Both the position numbers and the translations under genes were made by a program. The notes below the pieces were generated by a model. That model was not told the DNA's origin, made no database searches, and saw only the letters and a program-made list of their open reading frames with translations. From NCBI GenBank assembly GCA_028871475.1, contig JAGWMZ010000010.1, positions 1 to 64,000 of the forward strand: a DNA stretch of 64,000 bases. The letters are read 5' to 3'. Each line of letters opens with the position of its first letter. The stretch's first letter is position 1. Positions 34,551 to 43,315 of the stretch are shown here, piece after piece. The DNA is from Sphingomonadales bacterium (GTDB taxonomy: Bacteria; Pseudomonadota; Alphaproteobacteria; Sphingomonadales; Sphingomonadaceae).

Positions 34551-36106
34551 ATGCCGAGGGTGCCCGGATCAGCCCCCGTGTGTGGGCAGGTTATGGGCTG
34601 ATGTGCCTTGGCCTCTTCATGGCGGTGCTGGACGTCCAGATCGTTGCTACCGCATTGCCCGATATCCAGCGCGGTCTTGGCATTCCGGCTGAAGCCATGA
34701 GCTGGATCCAGACCAGCTATCTCACTGCCGAGGTGATCGCCATTCCGCTTTCGGGTTTGCTGACAAGGGCGCTCTCGCTGCGGGTCATGATGGTGATGGC
34801 GCTCACCGGCTTTACCTTGGCCTCGGCGGCCTGCGGGCTGAGTGGCCATTTTACCTCGTTGATGATCTGGCGCATCATACAGGGTTTTTTCGGCGGCCTG
34901 ATCATTCCGGGCGTGTTCAGCGCCGTCTTCCTGCTGTTCACCCCCCGTCAGGAAGCGGTGGCCACGACGATGGCCGGTGTCATGGCCATGCTGGCGCCCA
35001 CCCTTGGGCCGACGGTGGGCGGCTGGATCACCACCTATCATGGTTGGCACTGGCTTTTCTTCATCAATCTGGCGCCTGGTCTGATCACGGGGATCGGCGT
35101 GGCGGCCTTGCTCCCGCCAGAGGAGCACCGCCATGCCCTGCTGCGCCAGTTGGACGTGGTAGGGTTGATGCTGCTGGCGGGCGGTCTGGCCGCGCTGGAA
35201 ATTGGCCTGAAACAGGGGCCGGACCATGGTTGGTTGTCCCGGCGGGTGCTGGTGCTGCTCTGCGGGGCGGGCGGCGGGCTGGTGGGCTTCGTCGCGTGGA
35301 GCTTGCGACGCCGCCGTCCGCTGGTCGATCTGGCGGTGTTGGCCGACCGCAAGGTGGCCGTGGCGACCTATCTCAATTTCACGCTGGGTCTGGGGTTGTA
35401 TGGCGCTACTTATGTGATGGTTGTGTTCCTCGGCCTGGTGCGCGGTCACGATGCGCTGGCCATTGGCCGGGTCATCATGGTCACCGGCGCGGCCCAGTTG
35501 TTGAGCGCGCCGATTGCGGTTTTTCTGGAAACGCGTATGGCGGCAGGGCCCGTTGCGGCGGCGGGCTTTGCCCTCTTTGGGCTGGGTCTGCTGTGGGGGG
35601 CGGGCGCGACGCCGCAAAGTGATTTTGCCGCGCTGTTCTGGCCACAGGTGATCCGGGGAGCGGCACTGATGGTATGCATTCTGGCCGCCACACGTCTGGC
35701 GCTGGGCCATCTGCCGCAGGCTGAGGTGGCCAATGCCAGCGGCCTGTTCAATCTGGCTCGCAATCTGGGTGGTGCCGTGGGGCTCGCCCTGATCGATACG
35801 GTCATTTATAGCCAGACTCCGCGCCATGTAGCCGCAATAGTGGCTGCCTTGCGGCGCGGCGATGTTTCTGTCGCGACGCAGCTTGGCCTGCCGATCGATG
35901 ATTTCCTGGCCATGCATGGCCAAACTCCTGACGCCGAGACCAGGGCTTTGCTGGCTCCTCTGGTTCAGCATCTTGCCATGAGCCAAACGATCGATATCGC
36001 CTGGATGGTAATGGGAGGGTTGACCTTGTTGGCGCCGGTCATGGTTTTGCTGATGCTGTCCAGGCTGGAACGTACTGCGCTGAAGGCATCAACTGTGCGA
36101 AGATAG
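34547..36106 (+). CDS. MFS transporter, DHA2/EmrB type (14 TM)
   Basis: 519 aa from a GTG overlapping the previous stop. Motifs: LGLFMAVLDVQIVATALPDIQRGL (DHA2 motif D1), MSWIQTSYLTAEVIAIPLSG, WRIIQGFFGGLIIPGV, and LGPTVGGWITTYHGWHWLFFIN (motif C/antiporter). About 14 hydrophobic segments. It probably exports the polyketide product or a related toxic compound by proton antiport; no HlyD partner is adjacent. Last gene of the PKS operon. Confidence 0.9.
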   Translation: MNAEGARISPRVWAGYGLMCLGLFMAVLDVQIVATALPDIQRGLGIPAEAMSWIQTSYLTAEVIAIPLSGLLTRALSLRVMMVMALTGFTLASAACGLSGHFTSLMIWRIIQGFFGGLIIPGVFSAVFLLFTPRQEAVATTMAGVMAMLAPTLGPTVGGWITTYHGWHWLFFINLAPGLITGIGVAALLPPEEHRHALLRQLDVVGLMLLAGGLAALEIGLKQGPDHGWLSRRVLVLLCGAGGGLVGFVAWSLRRRRPLVDLAVLADRKVAVATYLNFTLGLGLYGATYVMVVFLGLVRGHDALAIGRVIMVTGAAQLLSAPIAVFLETRMAAGPVAAAGFALFGLGLLWGAGATPQSDFAALFWPQVIRGAALMVCILAATRLALGHLPQAEVANASGLFNLARNLGGAVGLALIDTVIYSQTPRHVAAIVAALRRGDVSVATQLGLPIDDFLAMHGQTPDAETRALLAPLVQHLAMSQTIDIAWMVMGGLTLLAPVMVLLMLSRLERTALKASTVRR

Positions 36107-36407
36107 CATTGTATGTGATGGCAATAGTTTCTGGCGGAAATTGACCGTTCGCTTGGCGAGCCAGATGAGCCTCTTGGCGTCATCTGCGTCCGATCCTCAC
36201 CCATGCAACGACGATGGCCCATTGATACAAAGGCTGAACGGGAGGGCGAGGCCTTACTCGCACGCCAAGGACAGAGGGCCGGGCCAGCTGCGCGGCAAAT
36301 ACCCGAACGGGTATGTTCTGACACCCGCCTTGGCATTGAAGCGCGCAAGCGAAGCGGACAGTTTGCCAATCGAGATCACCGCGATCCAGGAGGCAGTGAC
36401 TGTTTCG
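36107..36407. other. Intergenic region upstream of the hydrolase-cupin-isochorismatase genes
   Basis: 300 bases. It holds the perfect palindrome at 36299-36314 and an AGGAGG at 36388-36393. A 5'-extended reading frame through here (from 36141) lacks family features and was not used. The promoter for the following operon must be here. Confidence 0.5.
36299..36314. promoter_or_regulatory. Palindrome ATACCCG-AA-CGGGTAT, candidate operator
   Basis: Perfect 7-base arms with a two-base centre, about 95 bases before the hydrolase start. The TACCCN2-type dyad resembles sites bound by NarL/FixJ-family regulators (NarL binds TACYNMT dyads), and a regulator of that family is encoded next door at 38504-39154. 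Binding is inferred from position only. Confidence 0.45.
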
Positions 36408-37325
36408 ATGCTCAGATCCCTTGTCCTGGCGGCCGCATGCTGCATCGCTGCGCCCGCCATCGCCCAGGTCCAACCCTTTCCTGCCGGTTTCAGGACGCAG
36501 GATATCACCACCAATGGCACGACGCTTCATGTCCGCGTCGGTGGTCATGGTCCCGCCGTCCTGCTGCTGCACGGCTATGGCGAGAGCGGTGACATGTGGG
36601 CACCGCTGGCCGCAGCGCTGGATGCGGACCATACGGTGATCGTGCCCGACCTGCGCGGCATGGGCCTTTCCTCCCATCCCGCCGGCGGCTTTGACAAGAT
36701 GAACCAGGGCCGCGACATGCAGGGCGTGCTGGCCGCCTTCAAGGTGCAGAGCTTTGCCATCGTCGCCCATGATATCGGCAATATGGTCGGTTTCGCGCTG
36801 GCGACACAGGTGCCCGGGCAGGTCGAGCGCATGGTGATGATCGACGCGCCGGTGCCGGGCGTTGGCCCCTGGGACGAGATCCTCAAGAACCCGCTGCTCT
36901 GGCATTTCCGCTTTGGCGGACCGGATATGGAGCGCCTCGTTGCCGGTCGCGAAAGGATTTACCTTGACCGTTTCTGGAATGATTTTTCGGCCAATCCGAC
37001 CCGGTTCGACGAGCTCTCGCGCCAGCATTATGCGGCGCTTTATGCCCGCCCGGGCGCGATGCATTCCGGCTTCGCGCAATTTGCCGCTTTTGATCAGGAT
37101 GCCGCCGACAATCGTGCATGGCTTGCTGCCGGCCACCGGCTCACGATGCCGGTGCTCGCCCTGGGCGGCGCCAAGTCCTTCGGCTTGACCATGGCCGTGG
37201 TGATGCGCGCGGCGGCCACCCATGTGACGGAAGGCGTCGTGCCCGATTCCGGCCACTGGATCATGGAGGAAAATCCGGAAGGGACCATTGCACTGGTCAA
37301 ACCCTTTCTGGAGGCGGGCCGATGA
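36408..37325 (+). CDS. Exported epoxide-hydrolase/dehalogenase-like alpha/beta hydrolase
   Basis: 305 aa. Signal peptide to about residue 20 (APAIAQ). Motifs: LLLHGYGESGDMW (oxyanion region), the nucleophile elbow VAHDIGNMVG with Asp instead of Ser, and a C-terminal DSGHWIMEE with the catalytic His. An Asp nucleophile fits epoxide hydrolases and haloalkane/fluoroacetate dehalogenases. The start is uncertain: AGGAGG lies 14 bases upstream of this ATG but only two before a GTG at 36396. ATGA overlap couples it to the cupin gene. Confidence 0.85.
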   Translation: MLRSLVLAAACCIAAPAIAQVQPFPAGFRTQDITTNGTTLHVRVGGHGPAVLLLHGYGESGDMWAPLAAALDADHTVIVPDLRGMGLSSHPAGGFDKMNQGRDMQGVLAAFKVQSFAIVAHDIGNMVGFALATQVPGQVERMVMIDAPVPGVGPWDEILKNPLLWHFRFGGPDMERLVAGRERIYLDRFWNDFSANPTRFDELSRQHYAALYARPGAMHSGFAQFAAFDQDAADNRAWLAAGHRLTMPVLALGGAKSFGLTMAVVMRAAATHVTEGVVPDSGHWIMEENPEGTIALVKPFLEAGR

Positions 37326-37807
37326 CCAGGCCGCGGTTTGCTCCCGTGCTGTCCGGCACGGGGCTGTTCGCCGCAGCGCTGCTCGCCGTAGGCCTGGCAT
37401 CACCGGCGTTTGCGCAGGAGGTGCGGCTGACGCCCGCCGAGATCGCCCGGCTACCCAAGGCAGGCACTGGCCCGGGCACCTCGGGTCTGGCGGGTCTGCG
37501 CATCACCATCCTGTCGGGCGACCCGACCAGAGAGGGCCCATACACCATCGCTTTGCGCGTGCCGGCGCATACCAGCATCGCGGCGCATACCCACCGGGAT
37601 GCGCGCAAGGCGGTCGTCGTCAGCGGCATGTGGTATTTCGGCTATGGCAGCAGAGCCGACCCGGCCCGCGTCAAGCGGCTGCCCCCCGGCAGTTTCTACA
37701 CCGAACCTGCCGCCGACCCGCATTTCGCGCTGACCCGTGACCAGCCCGCGGTCGTTTACATCACCGGCTGGGGCCCCAGCGACACGGTCTATGTCGCCCG
37801 GCGGTGA
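37322..37807 (+). CDS. Exported cupin-domain protein
   Basis: 161 aa with a signal peptide (to PAFAQ near residue 32). The cupin barrel is indicated by TIALRVPAHTSIAAHTHRDARKAVVVSG and by GSFYTEPAADPHFAL, with His residues able to bind metal. Relatives are uncharacterised, mostly called cupin or DUF4437-like. It lies between the hydrolase (ATGA overlap) and the isochorismatase-like gene, so the three likely form one operon. Confidence 0.8.
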   Translation: MTRPRFAPVLSGTGLFAAALLAVGLASPAFAQEVRLTPAEIARLPKAGTGPGTSGLAGLRITILSGDPTREGPYTIALRVPAHTSIAAHTHRDARKAVVVSGMWYFGYGSRADPARVKRLPPGSFYTEPAADPHFALTRDQPAVVYITGWGPSDTVYVARR

Positions 37808-37868
37808 GTGCCCGCGCGCCCTGTTTCTGACCACCGCCCCCCGCCATTGCTGAAAGGATGCCAGTGCC

Positions 37869-38480
37869 ATGACCTCGCCCGCGCAAATCCGCGACCCGGA
37901 CAAGGATGACCTGCTCACGCCCCAGAATTGCGCCTTGCTGATCATCGATTTCCAGCCGGTACAGGTCGCCTCGATCGTCTCGATGGAGCGCCGCGAGCTG
38001 ATCGCGAATGTCGTTGCCGTCGCGCGCAGCGCCGCGCTCTATGGCGTGCCCGTGGTCCTCTCGACGGTGAATGTGGCCACTGGCCGCAACACCCCCACCA
38101 TCCGCCAGCTTCAGGAGGTGCTGCCGGGCATCGAGGCCATTGATCGCACCTCGATCAATGCCTGGGAGGACAAGGATTTCGTCGCTGCCGTGAAGGCCAC
38201 CGGGCGGCGCAAACTCGTCATGGTGGCGCTGTGGACCGAGGTTTGTCTCGCCTTTCCCGCGCTTGACGCGCTGCGTGAGGGTTATGACGTCTATCCCGTG
38301 GTCGATGCGGTTGCCGGTACTTCGGTCATTGCCCATGAGGCAGGGCTGGCGCGCATTCAGCAGGCGGGCGGGCGTCCGATCACCTGGATCCAGCTGGCCT
38401 GCGAGTTGCAGCGCGACTGGAACCGGGCACAGACGGCCGAAGGTTTTGCCGATATCGTTTTCGCCGCGATCCACCCTTGA
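37869..38480 (+). CDS. Isochorismatase-family cysteine hydrolase
   Basis: 203 aa without a signal peptide. Family features: ALLIIDFQ with the catalytic Asp, and VALWTEVCLAFPAL with the catalytic Cys. The region GLARIQQAGGRPITWIQLACELQRDW is typical of the YcaC-like branch. The substrate is unknown; the clade acts on amides or related bonds. It follows the cupin gene by about 60 bases on the same strand and faces the regulator gene at 38504. Confidence 0.88.
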   Translation: MTSPAQIRDPDKDDLLTPQNCALLIIDFQPVQVASIVSMERRELIANVVAVARSAALYGVPVVLSTVNVATGRNTPTIRQLQEVLPGIEAIDRTSINAWEDKDFVAAVKATGRRKLVMVALWTEVCLAFPALDALREGYDVYPVVDAVAGTSVIAHEAGLARIQQAGGRPITWIQLACELQRDWNRAQTAEGFADIVFAAIHP

Positions 38481-38503
38481 GCATCGCCGCGCGTGCCGGG
38501 CGG

Positions 38504-39154
38504 TCAGCGCTCGATATAGCCGCGCCGCGCCGCCACCATGGCGGCATGCGTGCGGTCATGCACGTCGAGCTTTTCGAAAATGGTCTTGACAGAGGCCTTG
38601 ATCGTATCGACCGACAGCCCCAGCGCGCGGGCGATTTCCTTGTTTGACTGGCCCTCGCCGATCAGCCGCAGGATGGTGATCTCGCGCTCCACCAGCGGTT
38701 CGTCGAGCGCATGTTCGGCCAGGGCATGGGCAATGTCGGCACAGACCACCCGGCGTCCGGCATGGATGGCGCGGATGGCGTCGATCAGTTCGCTGCGCAG
38801 GCAGTTCTTGAGCAAATAGCCCGAGGCGCCTGCCCGCATCGCCCGCACAGCGGCAATGTCGCCGGCATAGGTCGTCAGCACCAGAATGCGGGCGCGCGGC
38901 GAGAGGGTGCGGATGGCGCGAATGGCCACTATGCCGTCCATGCCGTCGACACCGTCCATGCGTAGGTCCATCAGCGTCACATCGGGGGCAAGATCGGAGA
39001 ATTTGGCGATGGCGTCGGTGCCGTTGCCCGCTTCGCCGACCGCTTCCATGTCCTGGCATCCGGCCAGCAGGCCCGTGATGCCTTCGCGCAGCATGGGATG
39101 ATCATCGACGATCAGCACCCGGATTGGCGTGGTCATCGATGCGGGGAAAATCAT
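38504..39154 (-). CDS. NarL/FixJ-family response regulator
   Basis: 216 aa. The receiver domain begins IRVLIVDDHPMLREGI, with the phospho-acceptor Asp in LMDLRMDG; the C-terminal LuxR-type helix-turn-helix reads LVEREITILRLIGEGQ and GLSVDTIKASVKTIF. The start at 39154 has AGGAGG five bases upstream and overlaps the stop of the kinase gene (ATGA), so kinase and regulator are one operon. Probable target: the hydrolase/cupin/isochorismatase operon that faces it, by proximity. Confidence 0.92.
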   Translation of the reverse strand: MIFPASMTTPIRVLIVDDHPMLREGITGLLAGCQDMEAVGEAGNGTDAIAKFSDLAPDVTLMDLRMDGVDGMDGIVAIRAIRTLSPRARILVLTTYAGDIAAVRAMRAGASGYLLKNCLRSELIDAIRAIHAGRRVVCADIAHALAEHALDEPLVEREITILRLIGEGQSNKEIARALGLSVDTIKASVKTIFEKLDVHDRTHAAMVAARRGYIER

Positions 39155-42100
39155 GCCACCCTCCTGAAAGGGGTGAGAAAGCCCCGCCGCTCGGGCCAAT
39201 AGGCGACATCGGCGGGCACCGTCAGCACCAGTTCGGTACCATGACCGGGAAGCGGGCGCAGGACAAGTCTGGCGCGCAGCCGGCACGCGCGCTCGTGCAT
39301 GCCCGGCACGCCGAAATGGCCCGCTTTGCCCGTTACGGCGATGTCGGGATTGATCCCCACCCCGTCATCCACCACGCGCACCACAAGGCGCCACCCATAG
39401 TCGATGGCAATCTCGATGCGGCTCGCCCCGGCATGGCGGCAGATGTTGGTCAGCGCCTCGCGAAAGAGGCCGGCCATTTCGTCGAGCGCGAGCGGTTCGA
39501 TGCGCCGGGGCCGGCCGTTTTCGGCAATGTTGATCTGCAAGCCGGGTTCGAAGGGCAGCTGCGCAATCATGTCCCGCAGCAGCGCTCCGAGCATGTCATG
39601 CTGGCGGGAGCGCAGATCCTGCACGCGGTCGCGCCCCTCGGCGATCACCTGGTCGGCCACGTCGAGTGCGTGCAGCAGCGAAACGCGCGCGCATGGCTGA
39701 TCGGGCAGTTCGTTGACCACCCGCTGGAACCGCAGGGTCAGCGACTGGATCCCCTGTAGCAGCGTGTCGTGCAGCTCGCGGGCGATTCGATCGCGTTCCT
39801 CGTAGCGCTCGTTCATGCGCTGCCGGATGCGCGCGGCGACCATGCGCAGGCGCAGGGCATAGGCGCCCCAGAGCAGCCCGGCCAGCGCCACCCCGCATAG
39901 CAACCGGAACGTATTGGTCTGCATAAAGGTCGGGCGGATCTCGACGATGAGGCCGGCGCCGGTCATGTTCCACCGGCCATCGGCGTTGGCGGCGATCACC
40001 TTGAAGCGATAGGTGCCGGGCCCAAGATTGGTATAGCTTGCCAGACGGCGGGCTCCGGCGTCGATCCAGTCCGCGTCGACCCCTTCGAGTCGATAGGCAA
40101 AGCGCATGCGCCGGGGCGTGACAAAGCTCAGCCCGGCATAAGTGATGTCCAGCGCGCGCGTGCCCGCCGGCAGGACCAGATGGGCCGGATCGCGCCAGAC
40201 GGTGTTGCCGCTGGCCAGCGCGCGGATCGCCACGGGCGGGGCGAGCGGATTGGGCCTGAGACCGTCCGGGGCGAGGTAGGCGGCGCCCAGCCGGTTGAGA
40301 AACCACACCCTTCCATCGCCCCCCTCGACGATCTGCCGCCCCTTGAACCCGGCGTGCTGGGCGGTGCTGGCCAGCCCATCCTGCGTATCGAAATAGCGGT
40401 AGGGCAGTGGGGCGTGCCGATCGGCAAAGGCGTGGTCGAGATCGGCGCTCGACACCAGATAGAGGCCGGAACGCGACATCAGCCATGTCTCGCCGCGGCG
40501 TGTCCGCACCAGCCCGCGCAGCCAGATCAGCCAGGGAAACCGTTTGTCATCAAGGCGCCTGAGGTCATGCCCGCGCAGGCGCACCAGTCCCTGCGCATCG
40601 CTGAGATAGATGTCATCGCCGCTGGTCGTCAGCATCGTGGCGGTGCCGAAGCGCCCGTGAAAGGCCAGCTGGTTGCCGCGCAATGTCCCCAGTCTGGGCA
40701 GGCCATTAAAGGCGATGTCACCCGACCGGGTCGCCATCATTTCCCATGCCTGCTGCCCGCTTGTTGCCGTGTGCCAGCCCGCCTCATCGCGCCAGACCAC
40801 GGGCGCGCCGCTCAGACTCACCCACAGGCGGCCTTCCCGATCCTGCGCGCAGTTGATCGGCGTGGCCGCGCCGGCGTAGGAGCGGAGCCGCTCGACATGG
40901 CTGCCATCGACCCGCCGCAACTGTCCGGGCTGGACGATCCATACGCCGCCCTGCCGCGCCGCGCACATCGCCACCGCCGCGGGCCCCACCGGAGACAGCT
41001 GATGCGGCGCGGCGCCGGGCGCGATGTCAAAGAGCTTTTCGCCCGACTGGATATAGACGCTGCCATCGCTTGCCGCGGCGATGGCCAGGCCGTTGACCGG
41101 CTCGGCCGGGATCAGCGCTTCCTGCGTCGCGCGTGCGCGGCGGAACTGGTCGAGCCCGGCCTCGCTGGTGACCCAGACGCTGCCCTCCCGGTCGACCATG
41201 GTTTGATAGGTGAAGTCTGATGTCAGCCCGTTGGCGGCAGTGAAGCGATGAACGGGCATCGTCCTCGCGTCGTCGCGCGCCAGAACATTGGGCACATAGG
41301 TGATGCCGTTTGCCGCGCTTGTCCGCCACAGGCCGCCCTGCTGATCGAAGGCGAATGTCGCGCGGCGACTTGACGGAAACAAGGGGACGCGGACGGGGTG
41401 AGGGGGCCTTGCCCCTTGTGCGTCGACCAGCATCCGCGTTCCGGCCTGATCAGACACCCACAGGGCGCCATCGGGGGCGAGGCCGAGCCGGGGGAGGGCG
41501 CTGACGTGGTCGGGCAACAGCGCGAACTGGCTGGCTCCCTTGGCCAGACGCGCGATCATGCCGCTGTGACCGTCCTCGCCCGTCAGGGCGACCCAGAGCG
41601 AACCGTCGCCTGTCGCGCGCAGGTCCATCACAAAGCCGGCGGGCAGAGGAAGCCTGTCCCACCGCCCCTTGGTCAGGCGCAGCAAAGGGCTGCCGGGGCG
41701 TCCGGCGGCGAACCACATGGTTCCGTCGGGCCCTTGCGCCATGGCGGTGATGGGGCCGGGAGGATGAGGCATCCCCGCGCTGACCAGCTGTCCGCCGCGA
41801 TAGACCACCAGCGCGGGCCTGGCGTTCAGCCCGATCCATAGCTCGCCGCTGCGGCTGACCATCAGGCTGATGGGATCGAGCCGCTTCCACGGCACCCCGG
41901 CGGGCCAGTCGATCCGTTCGAAGGCGGTGCCGTCAAAACGGTAGAGCCCGTCGCCCGTCAACCAGATATAGCCATCGGGCGTTTGAGCAATCTCGTGGAT
42001 GCCGTTGGGTGCCCCCTGATCCGCGCCCCAGTGGATATGTTTGAAACCGGCAAATCCGGGTGGGGACATCTGGGCCTCGGCCCTGTTGCCGGTCGCAAGC

Positions 42101-42213
42101 AGGGCGGCGCCGGCGAAGAGCAGCAGGTCGCCCGGCAGGCACGGAAAGCGCTGGTCCGCGATCAGGCGGCGCAGGCGCCCTGTCATGGTGGCGCACCAGT
42201 TCACCAAACCCAT
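39151..42213 (-). CDS. Sensor histidine kinase with two-component-regulator propeller and Y_Y_Y domain
   Basis: 1020 aa. N-terminal hydrophobic segment (about residues 27-45), then a large periplasmic propeller made of repeats such as TPDGYIWLTGDGLYRFDG, GPDGTMWFAAG, DGSLWVALTGE and DREGSVWVTSEAGLDQF. A Y_Y_Y beta-sandwich follows (RRMRFAYRLEGVDADWIDAG, NLGPGTYRFKVIAAN). A membrane helix (~760-780) leads to the HisKA_3 domain with H-box ARELHDTLLQG and a HATPase (EALTNICRHAGAS, VVDDGVGINPD, GHFGVPGMHERA). Such kinases sense extracellular ligands, often sugars or aromatics; the ligand is unknown. Confidence 0.93.
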   Translation of the reverse strand: MGLVNWCATMTGRLRRLIADQRFPCLPGDLLLFAGAALLATGNRAEAQMSPPGFAGFKHIHWGADQGAPNGIHEIAQTPDGYIWLTGDGLYRFDGTAFERIDWPAGVPWKRLDPISLMVSRSGELWIGLNARPALVVYRGGQLVSAGMPHPPGPITAMAQGPDGTMWFAAGRPGSPLLRLTKGRWDRLPLPAGFVMDLRATGDGSLWVALTGEDGHSGMIARLAKGASQFALLPDHVSALPRLGLAPDGALWVSDQAGTRMLVDAQGARPPHPVRVPLFPSSRRATFAFDQQGGLWRTSAANGITYVPNVLARDDARTMPVHRFTAANGLTSDFTYQTMVDREGSVWVTSEAGLDQFRRARATQEALIPAEPVNGLAIAAASDGSVYIQSGEKLFDIAPGAAPHQLSPVGPAAVAMCAARQGGVWIVQPGQLRRVDGSHVERLRSYAGAATPINCAQDREGRLWVSLSGAPVVWRDEAGWHTATSGQQAWEMMATRSGDIAFNGLPRLGTLRGNQLAFHGRFGTATMLTTSGDDIYLSDAQGLVRLRGHDLRRLDDKRFPWLIWLRGLVRTRRGETWLMSRSGLYLVSSADLDHAFADRHAPLPYRYFDTQDGLASTAQHAGFKGRQIVEGGDGRVWFLNRLGAAYLAPDGLRPNPLAPPVAIRALASGNTVWRDPAHLVLPAGTRALDITYAGLSFVTPRRMRFAYRLEGVDADWIDAGARRLASYTNLGPGTYRFKVIAANADGRWNMTGAGLIVEIRPTFMQTNTFRLLCGVALAGLLWGAYALRLRMVAARIRQRMNERYEERDRIARELHDTLLQGIQSLTLRFQRVVNELPDQPCARVSLLHALDVADQVIAEGRDRVQDLRSRQHDMLGALLRDMIAQLPFEPGLQINIAENGRPRRIEPLALDEMAGLFREALTNICRHAGASRIEIAIDYGWRLVVRVVDDGVGINPDIAVTGKAGHFGVPGMHERACRLRARLVLRPLPGHGTELVLTVPADVAYWPERRGFLTPFRRVA

Positions 42214-42496
42214 CGCTCTGCCCCAAGCCGTTCAAAAGCTGTTCTGATGCTTAACCTATCAGCTGCGGCGCGCCTGTGCCAGTGCGCCGGCGTGCCCGAT
42301 GGGTGACGGGATCGTGCTCTGGCCCTCAGGCATCCGCTCATTTTTGAGCTGACGTCGTGCGGGAAAGATGATTCTGCATTTTTCGTGTGGAGCGGAGTCC
42401 GTTGGTTTGAATTTCATTAAAAAGCATAGTTTGGCTTCGCCAAATCAGCCTCTCCTAAACTTGCTTTCGGTTTATATTTCTGCGATAATGCGCAGT
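42214..42496. promoter_or_regulatory. AT-rich promoter region of the AbiE locus
   Basis: 283 bases, more AT-rich than the surroundings from about 42370. It contains a hairpin TTTGGC-TTC-GCCAAA (42430-42444) and a sigma70-like promoter with TTGCTT at 42461-42466, 17-base spacing, and GATAAT at 42484-42489. AbiEi proteins are known to repress their own promoter through inverted repeats; the hairpin is a candidate site. The kinase gene promoter must also lie here, in the other direction. Confidence 0.5.
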
Positions 42497-43315
42497 ATGA
42501 CTTCACATTCACGAGTAAAGTTAAACCAGCTTCAGCAGTTGCCCGATGGGACGCTGGTGGATGCCGCATGGCTGGAGCGCCATGGCTATTCCTCCTCCTT
42601 GCGGCATCAGTATGTGAAGGCCGGTTGGCTCAATCAGCCGGCCGCCCGCGTCTATCGTCGTGGCAACGGCCCCCTCACCTGGCAAGCCGTGGTCATATCG
42701 TTGCAGAGCTTCATGGACCTCGACCTCACCATCGGCGGTCGCACGGCGCTGGAAGAGCAGGGCTACGCGCATTATCTGGGCCGCACGCGCAAGGTTCACC
42801 TCTACGGCCCAGAGAAGCTGCCCAGTTGGGTTGCAGCACTTCCCCTCGATGTCACCTTCGCGTGGCACAACAGCTTGCGCCTGTTTCCCGATGAGCCGCC
42901 AAGCCCGGTCGCGCCGCCGCCCGAGGGCCAGCCAGCCTGCATGCTGCCCGGTGGTTTCATGGCGACAGGAGGCGCTCTCCATTGGGGCATGCGCCTCGCC
43001 AGCCCCGAGCGCGCCCTGTTCCAACTGCTCGATGAGCTGCCCGGCCAGGAGTCGTTCCATCAGATCGACAAGCTCGTCGAAGGTCTTGCTACCCTCAGCC
43101 CGCGGCGCCTGCAGATCCAGCTCGAAGCCTGCCGCAGCGTGAAGGTGAAGCGGCTTTTCTTCTTTTTTGCAGACCGTCACCGCCACAACTGGCTGGAGCG
43201 GATTGACCGCTCGAAGGTCGATCTGGGCCATGGCAAGCGCATGCTTGTCAAAGGCGGGAAGCTTGATCCCACCTATCTGATTACCGTCCCCGGAGACCTC
43301 GATGGCATTTCTTGA
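42497..43315 (+). CDS. abiEi: AbiEi-type antitoxin and autoregulator (type IV toxin-antitoxin)
   Basis: 272 aa from the ATG at 42497. The N-terminal winged-helix-like region reads LNQLQQLPDGTLVDAAWLERHG, and LRHQYVKAGWLNQPAARVYRR matches the AbiEi N-terminal domain; the later part (TIGGRTALEEQGYAHYL, SPERALFQLLDELP) is the C-terminal domain seen in these antitoxins. The ATG lies about 7 bases after the GATAAT -10 element, so the mRNA would be leaderless or nearly so. Its stop overlaps the toxin gene start by 14 bases. Composition is somewhat AT-richer than neighbours, suggesting acquisition. Confidence 0.8.
   Translation: MTSHSRVKLNQLQQLPDGTLVDAAWLERHGYSSSLRHQYVKAGWLNQPAARVYRRGNGPLTWQAVVISLQSFMDLDLTIGGRTALEEQGYAHYLGRTRKVHLYGPEKLPSWVAALPLDVTFAWHNSLRLFPDEPPSPVAPPPEGQPACMLPGGFMATGGALHWGMRLASPERALFQLLDELPGQESFHQIDKLVEGLATLSPRRLQIQLEACRSVKVKRLFFFFADRHRHNWLERIDRSKVDLGHGKRMLVKGGKLDPTYLITVPGDLDGIS

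Noticed and set aside
36141..36407. 89-residue N-terminal extension of the exported hydrolase
   Set aside because: It precedes an obvious signal peptide start and carries no family pattern; the palindrome there fits a regulatory region.
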